Origin: Microbacteriaceae bacterium
GTDB taxonomy: Bacteria; Actinomycetota; Actinomycetes; Actinomycetales; Microbacteriaceae
Length of the DNA: 8,418 nucleotides
Direction of reading: 5' to 3'
NCBI GenBank assembly: GCA_025463615.1
Contig: JAODAU010000360.1
Coordinates: 1-8,418, forward strand
The position numbers were made by a program, and so were the translations under genes. This document shows positions 5,867 to 8,418 of the stretch, piece by piece (position 1 is the first letter of the stretch; each line of letters starts with the position of its first letter). Under the pieces are notes generated by a model that was not told the DNA's origin, ran no database searches, and saw only the letters and a program-made list of their open reading frames with translations.

Positions 5867-6754
5867 ATGCGCATCAAACTCTTGGTCCCGGCGGTCGCCG
5901 TCGCGGCCGTGCTCGCCCTCGCGGGCTGCGTCGACAACTCCACGGCACCCTCGGGCGGTTCATCCGTCTCCTCCGGCTCGAAGGATGCGGCGGCCGCAGC
6001 ACTGCTGCCCGCCGCGATCAAGAAGGCCGGCGTCATCCAGGTCGGGGTCGACGCCACGTACGCGCCGAACGAGTACAAGGACGACAACGGCAACGCCATC
6101 GGCTGGGAGATCGACATGTTCAACGGTGTCGCCGCCAAGCTGGGCGTGAAGGCCAAGTACAACATCGCGGGATTTGACAGCATCATCCCCAAGATCACCG
6201 GCGGCACCTACGACGTGGGCGTCTCGTCGTTCACCGACAACACCGACCGCGAGAAGCAGGTCGACTTCGTCAACAACTACTCGGCCGGAATCCTCTGGGC
6301 CTCGCAGAAGGGCAAGACCGTCGACCCCGACAACGCCTGCGGCCTGAAGGTCGCGGTCGAGACCGGCACCGTCGAGGAGACCGACGACGTGCCCGGCAAG
6401 TCGAAGGCCTGCACGGATGCCGGCAAGGCAGCCATCCAGATCCTCAAGTACGACGGCCAGGACCAGGCCACCAACGCCGTGATCCAGGGCCAGGCCGACG
6501 CCACCAGCGCCGACTCGCCCATCACCGACTACGCCATCGCGCAGTCGAAGGGCGCGCTGCAGGCCGCGGGCAAGAGCTTCGAGGTCGCCCCGTACGGCTT
6601 CGCGGTCGACAAGGGCTCGAAGCTCGCGCAGGCCCTCCAGAAGGCCCTGCAGGCGATGGTCGACGACGGCAGCTACAAGAAGATCCTCGACAAGTGGGGC
6701 GTCGCCGACGGCGGCCTCAGCGAGATCACGATCAACGCGGCTTCCAAGAGCTGA
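5867..6754 (+). CDS. Polar amino-acid ABC transporter substrate-binding lipoprotein (family 3)
   Basis: This 295-residue protein captures a small solute outside the membrane and delivers it to the permease encoded next. Residues 1-21 form a lipoprotein signal: MRIK, a hydrophobic run, and the lipobox LAGC with Cys21 as the acylated mature N-terminus. A Ser/Gly-rich linker follows to about 45. The rest fits the family 3 extracellular solute-binding fold, with IQVGVDATYAPNEY near the start, a GWEIDMFNGVAAKLGV block, GFDSIIPKITGGTYDVGVSS, and a D-x-RE-K-x-VDF segment. Family members bind amino acids such as glutamine, arginine or cystine; which one cannot be told. Cys158 and Cys182 could form a disulfide. 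ATG 5867 is chosen because AAAAGGA ends 5 nt upstream; an in-frame ATG at 5837 would add ten residues and place the ribosome site inside the coding region. It is the first gene of a three-gene operon. Confidence 0.9.
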   Translation: MRIKLLVPAVAVAAVLALAGCVDNSTAPSGGSSVSSGSKDAAAAALLPAAIKKAGVIQVGVDATYAPNEYKDDNGNAIGWEIDMFNGVAAKLGVKAKYNIAGFDSIIPKITGGTYDVGVSSFTDNTDREKQVDFVNNYSAGILWASQKGKTVDPDNACGLKVAVETGTVEETDDVPGKSKACTDAGKAAIQILKYDGQDQATNAVIQGQADATSADSPITDYAIAQSKGALQAAGKSFEVAPYGFAVDKGSKLAQALQKALQAMVDDGSYKKILDKWGVADGGLSEITINAASKS

Positions 6755-6756
6755 CA

Positions 6757-7692
6757 ATGGCCGACCAGGCTCTCGCCTCGCCGATCAAGGCGGTGAGGTT
6801 GCGTCATCCGTGGCGCAACCTCGTCGCTGCGATCATCATCATCTACGCTGCGGCGTTCCTCTGGGACGCGCTCAACCGCAAGGCGTTCCAGTGGGACGTG
6901 TACCTCAAGTACCTGTTCGACAAGCGCATCTCGCAGGCGGCGCTGGTCACCATCGAGCTGACCGTGCTGGCGATGGTGATCGCGGCGGTGCTCGCGCTGC
7001 TGCTTGCGGTGATGCGGCTCTCGAACAACCCGGTGCTGCGGGCGGTCTCCTGGTTCTATGTCTGGTTCTTCCGCGGAACCCCGGTCTACGTGCAGCTCAC
7101 CTTCTGGGGCCTGCTCTCGACCATCTACAAGACCGTGCCGATCGGGCTGCCGTTCCTGCCGCCGATCGGCGAGGTCGCCACGGCCGACGCGCTCAACTTC
7201 TTCACCCTCGCCGTGATCGGCCTGGCGCTGAACGAGGCGGCGTACCTGGCCGAGATCGTGCGCGCCGGCATCCTCTCGGTGGATCCGGGCCAGGAGGAGG
7301 CGGCAACCGCGCTCGGCATGACCTGGTTCCAGTCGATGCGGCGGGTGGTCATTCCGCAGTCGATGCGGGTGATCATCCCGCCGACCGGCAACGAGTTCAT
7401 CTCGATGCTCAAGACCACGTCGCTCGTCACCGCGGTGCCGTTCAGCTTCGACCTGTTCGCGCGCTCGAGGGACATCTCGATCGAGACGTTCACCCCGGTG
7501 CCGCTGCTGCTGGTGGCCTCGACCTGGTACCTGGCGATCACCTCGATCCTGATGGTGGGCCAGTACTTTCTCGAGAAGCGCTTCTCCCGCGGGGTCGGCG
7601 CCGCCCGGCGTGAGCGCGACAGGCCGCCGCTCGAGGCCGTGACGGCCGAGGTCGGCGTGGTCACCGCGCCGGACGAGAAGGAGCACCAGTGA
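6757..7692 (+). CDS. Polar amino-acid ABC transporter permease (HisM/GlnP type)
   Basis: This 311-residue membrane protein is the translocation channel of the uptake system. Hydrophobic segments lie at about 21-40, 62-86, 98-120, 146-166 and 248-271. The [11 protein letters not shown] block at 105-115 is typical of the His/Glu/Gln permease group. The cytoplasmic EAA loop that docks on the ATPase is at 181-200 (EAATALGM to IPQ), with the conserved Gly187. The C-terminal tail after about 275 is charged and longer than needed for the channel. The ATG at 6757 follows the binding-protein stop by 2 bp and has only a weak AAGAG 6 nt upstream, so translational coupling is likely. Only one permease gene is present, so a homodimeric channel is expected unless another lies off the right edge. 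Confidence 0.9.
   Translation: MADQALASPIKAVRLRHPWRNLVAAIIIIYAAAFLWDALNRKAFQWDVYLKYLFDKRISQAALVTIELTVLAMVIAAVLALLLAVMRLSNNPVLRAVSWFYVWFFRGTPVYVQLTFWGLLSTIYKTVPIGLPFLPPIGEVATADALNFFTLAVIGLALNEAAYLAEIVRAGILSVDPGQEEAATALGMTWFQSMRRVVIPQSMRVIIPPTGNEFISMLKTTSLVTAVPFSFDLFARSRDISIETFTPVPLLLVASTWYLAITSILMVGQYFLEKRFSRGVGAARRERDRPPLEAVTAEVGVVTAPDEKEHQ
7678..7683 (+). promoter_or_regulatory. Strong ribosome binding site setting the GTG start of the ATPase
   Basis: AAGGAG lies inside the end of the permease gene, 5 nt before GTG 7689. This favours that start over the later in-frame ATG at 7716. Confidence 0.7.
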
Positions 7693-8418
7693 CCATCGAC
7701 GCCGCAGCAGCCCCCATGGTGGACGCGGACCGCGTCTCGAAGAGCTTCGGCTCCAACCAGGTGCTCAAATCCATCTCGCTCAGCGTGAACCGCGGCGAGG
7801 TGATGGTGCTGCTGGGGCCGAGCGGCTCGGGCAAGTCCACCTTCCTGCGCTGCATCAACCACCTGGAGACGGTGGATGCCGGCCGCCTGCGCGTCGACGG
7901 CACCCTCGTGGGCTACAGGGAGCGCGGCGACAAACTGCTCGAGCTGAGCCCCAAGGATGCCGCCAAGCAGCGCCGCGACATCGGCATGGTGTTCCAGCGC
8001 TTCAACCTCTTTCCGCACATGACCGCGCTCGAGAACATCATCGAGGCGCCGCTGCGGGTGAAGGGCCAGTCGAAGGCGGATGCCGTGGCCCGCGCCCGCG
8101 TGCTGCTCGCCCGGGTGGGCCTCGCCGACAAGGCGGACTCGTACCCGGCGCACCTCAGCGGCGGCCAGCAGCAGCGCGTGGCGATCGCCCGCGCGCTGGC
8201 CATGGACCCGAAGCTCATGCTGTTCGACGAGCCCACCTCGGCCCTCGACCCGGAGCTCGTCGGCGAGGTGCTCGACGTGATGAAGAAGCTGGCCGAGGAC
8301 GGCATGACGATGATCGTCGTCACGCACGAGATCGGCTTCGCCCGCGAGGTCGCCGACAAGCTCGTGTTCATGGACGGCGGCGTGGTCGTCGAGTCGGGCG
8401 ACCCGCGTGAGGTGCTGG
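7689..8418 (+). CDS. Polar amino-acid ABC transporter ATP-binding protein, C-terminus off the right edge
   Basis: The visible 243 residues form a nearly complete importer ATPase that powers uptake through the adjacent permease. I see Walker [10 protein letters not shown] at 43-51, Q-loop Gln103 in [14 protein letters not shown], signature LSGGQ at 156-160, Walker B LMLFDEP with catalytic Glu181, D-loop SALDPE, and H-loop His213 in VVTHEIGF. The extra loop around [20 protein letters not shown] is characteristic of the polar amino-acid subfamily (GlnQ/HisP-like). No stop is reached; family length suggests roughly 10-20 residues are missing. The GTG start overlaps the permease stop in a GTGA arrangement and has a perfect AAGGAG upstream, so the two genes are translationally coupled. 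Confidence 0.93.
   Translation, partial: MTIDAAAAPMVDADRVSKSFGSNQVLKSISLSVNRGEVMVLLGPSGSGKSTFLRCINHLETVDAGRLRVDGTLVGYRERGDKLLELSPKDAAKQRRDIGMVFQRFNLFPHMTALENIIEAPLRVKGQSKADAVARARVLLARVGLADKADSYPAHLSGGQQQRVAIARALAMDPKLMLFDEPTSALDPELVGEVLDVMKKLAEDGMTMIVVTHEIGFAREVADKLVFMDGGVVVESGDPREVL

Noticed and set aside
6694..6756. Upstream in-frame ATG for the permease
   Set aside because: It would add 21 mostly basic residues overlapping the end of the binding-protein gene; the ATG 2 bp after that stop is the usual operon spacing.

Overview
The base composition (very GC-rich, with third codon positions almost always G or C), the frequent GTG starts, the lipoprotein signal and the gene types point to a high-GC actinobacterium. 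My best guess is Microbacteriaceae (a Leifsonia/Microbacterium-like organism). That family placement is an impression from protein style and the recurrent GGATGCC word, not a computed result.

Layout. (1) The left edge to about 937 holds the N-terminal 312 residues of a minus-strand regulator with two winged-helix-like segments; its C-terminus lies outside the window. (2) A short divergent promoter region (938-1053), with an imperfect 22-bp palindrome, separates it from a plus-strand acyl-CoA ligase of the ANL superfamily (1054-2619). (3) An AT-rich 63-bp gap with a direct repeat and an inverted repeat leads into a plus-strand ABC exporter with fused membrane and ATPase domains (2683-4446). 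(4) The exporter converges on a minus-strand thiolase (4588-5742). The gap between the two gene ends is mostly filled by a 90-bp REP-like palindrome, followed by a smaller hairpin that overlaps the thiolase stop codon. (5) A divergent region (5743-5866) separates the thiolase from a plus-strand polar amino-acid uptake operon: lipoprotein binding protein (5867-6754), permease (6757-7692) and ATPase (7689 to the right edge, C-terminus missing).

How it fits together. The ligase (activates acids to acyl-CoA) and the thiolase (cleaves 3-ketoacyl-CoA) both serve acyl-CoA metabolism and are probably an oxidation-type pair, although they are not in one operon. The tandem-wing regulator is placed to control itself and the ligase. 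The exporter is a self-sufficient half-transporter of unknown substrate. The uptake operon is a complete binding-protein-dependent importer with tight translational coupling.

Nothing here is clearly a new biological system. The signals most worth following are non-coding: the palindrome between the convergent genes, three genes that look leaderless with the same 6-nt gap between the -10 hexamer and the start codon, and the structured leader before the binding-protein gene. No tRNA, rRNA, CRISPR array, transposase or phage gene was seen.
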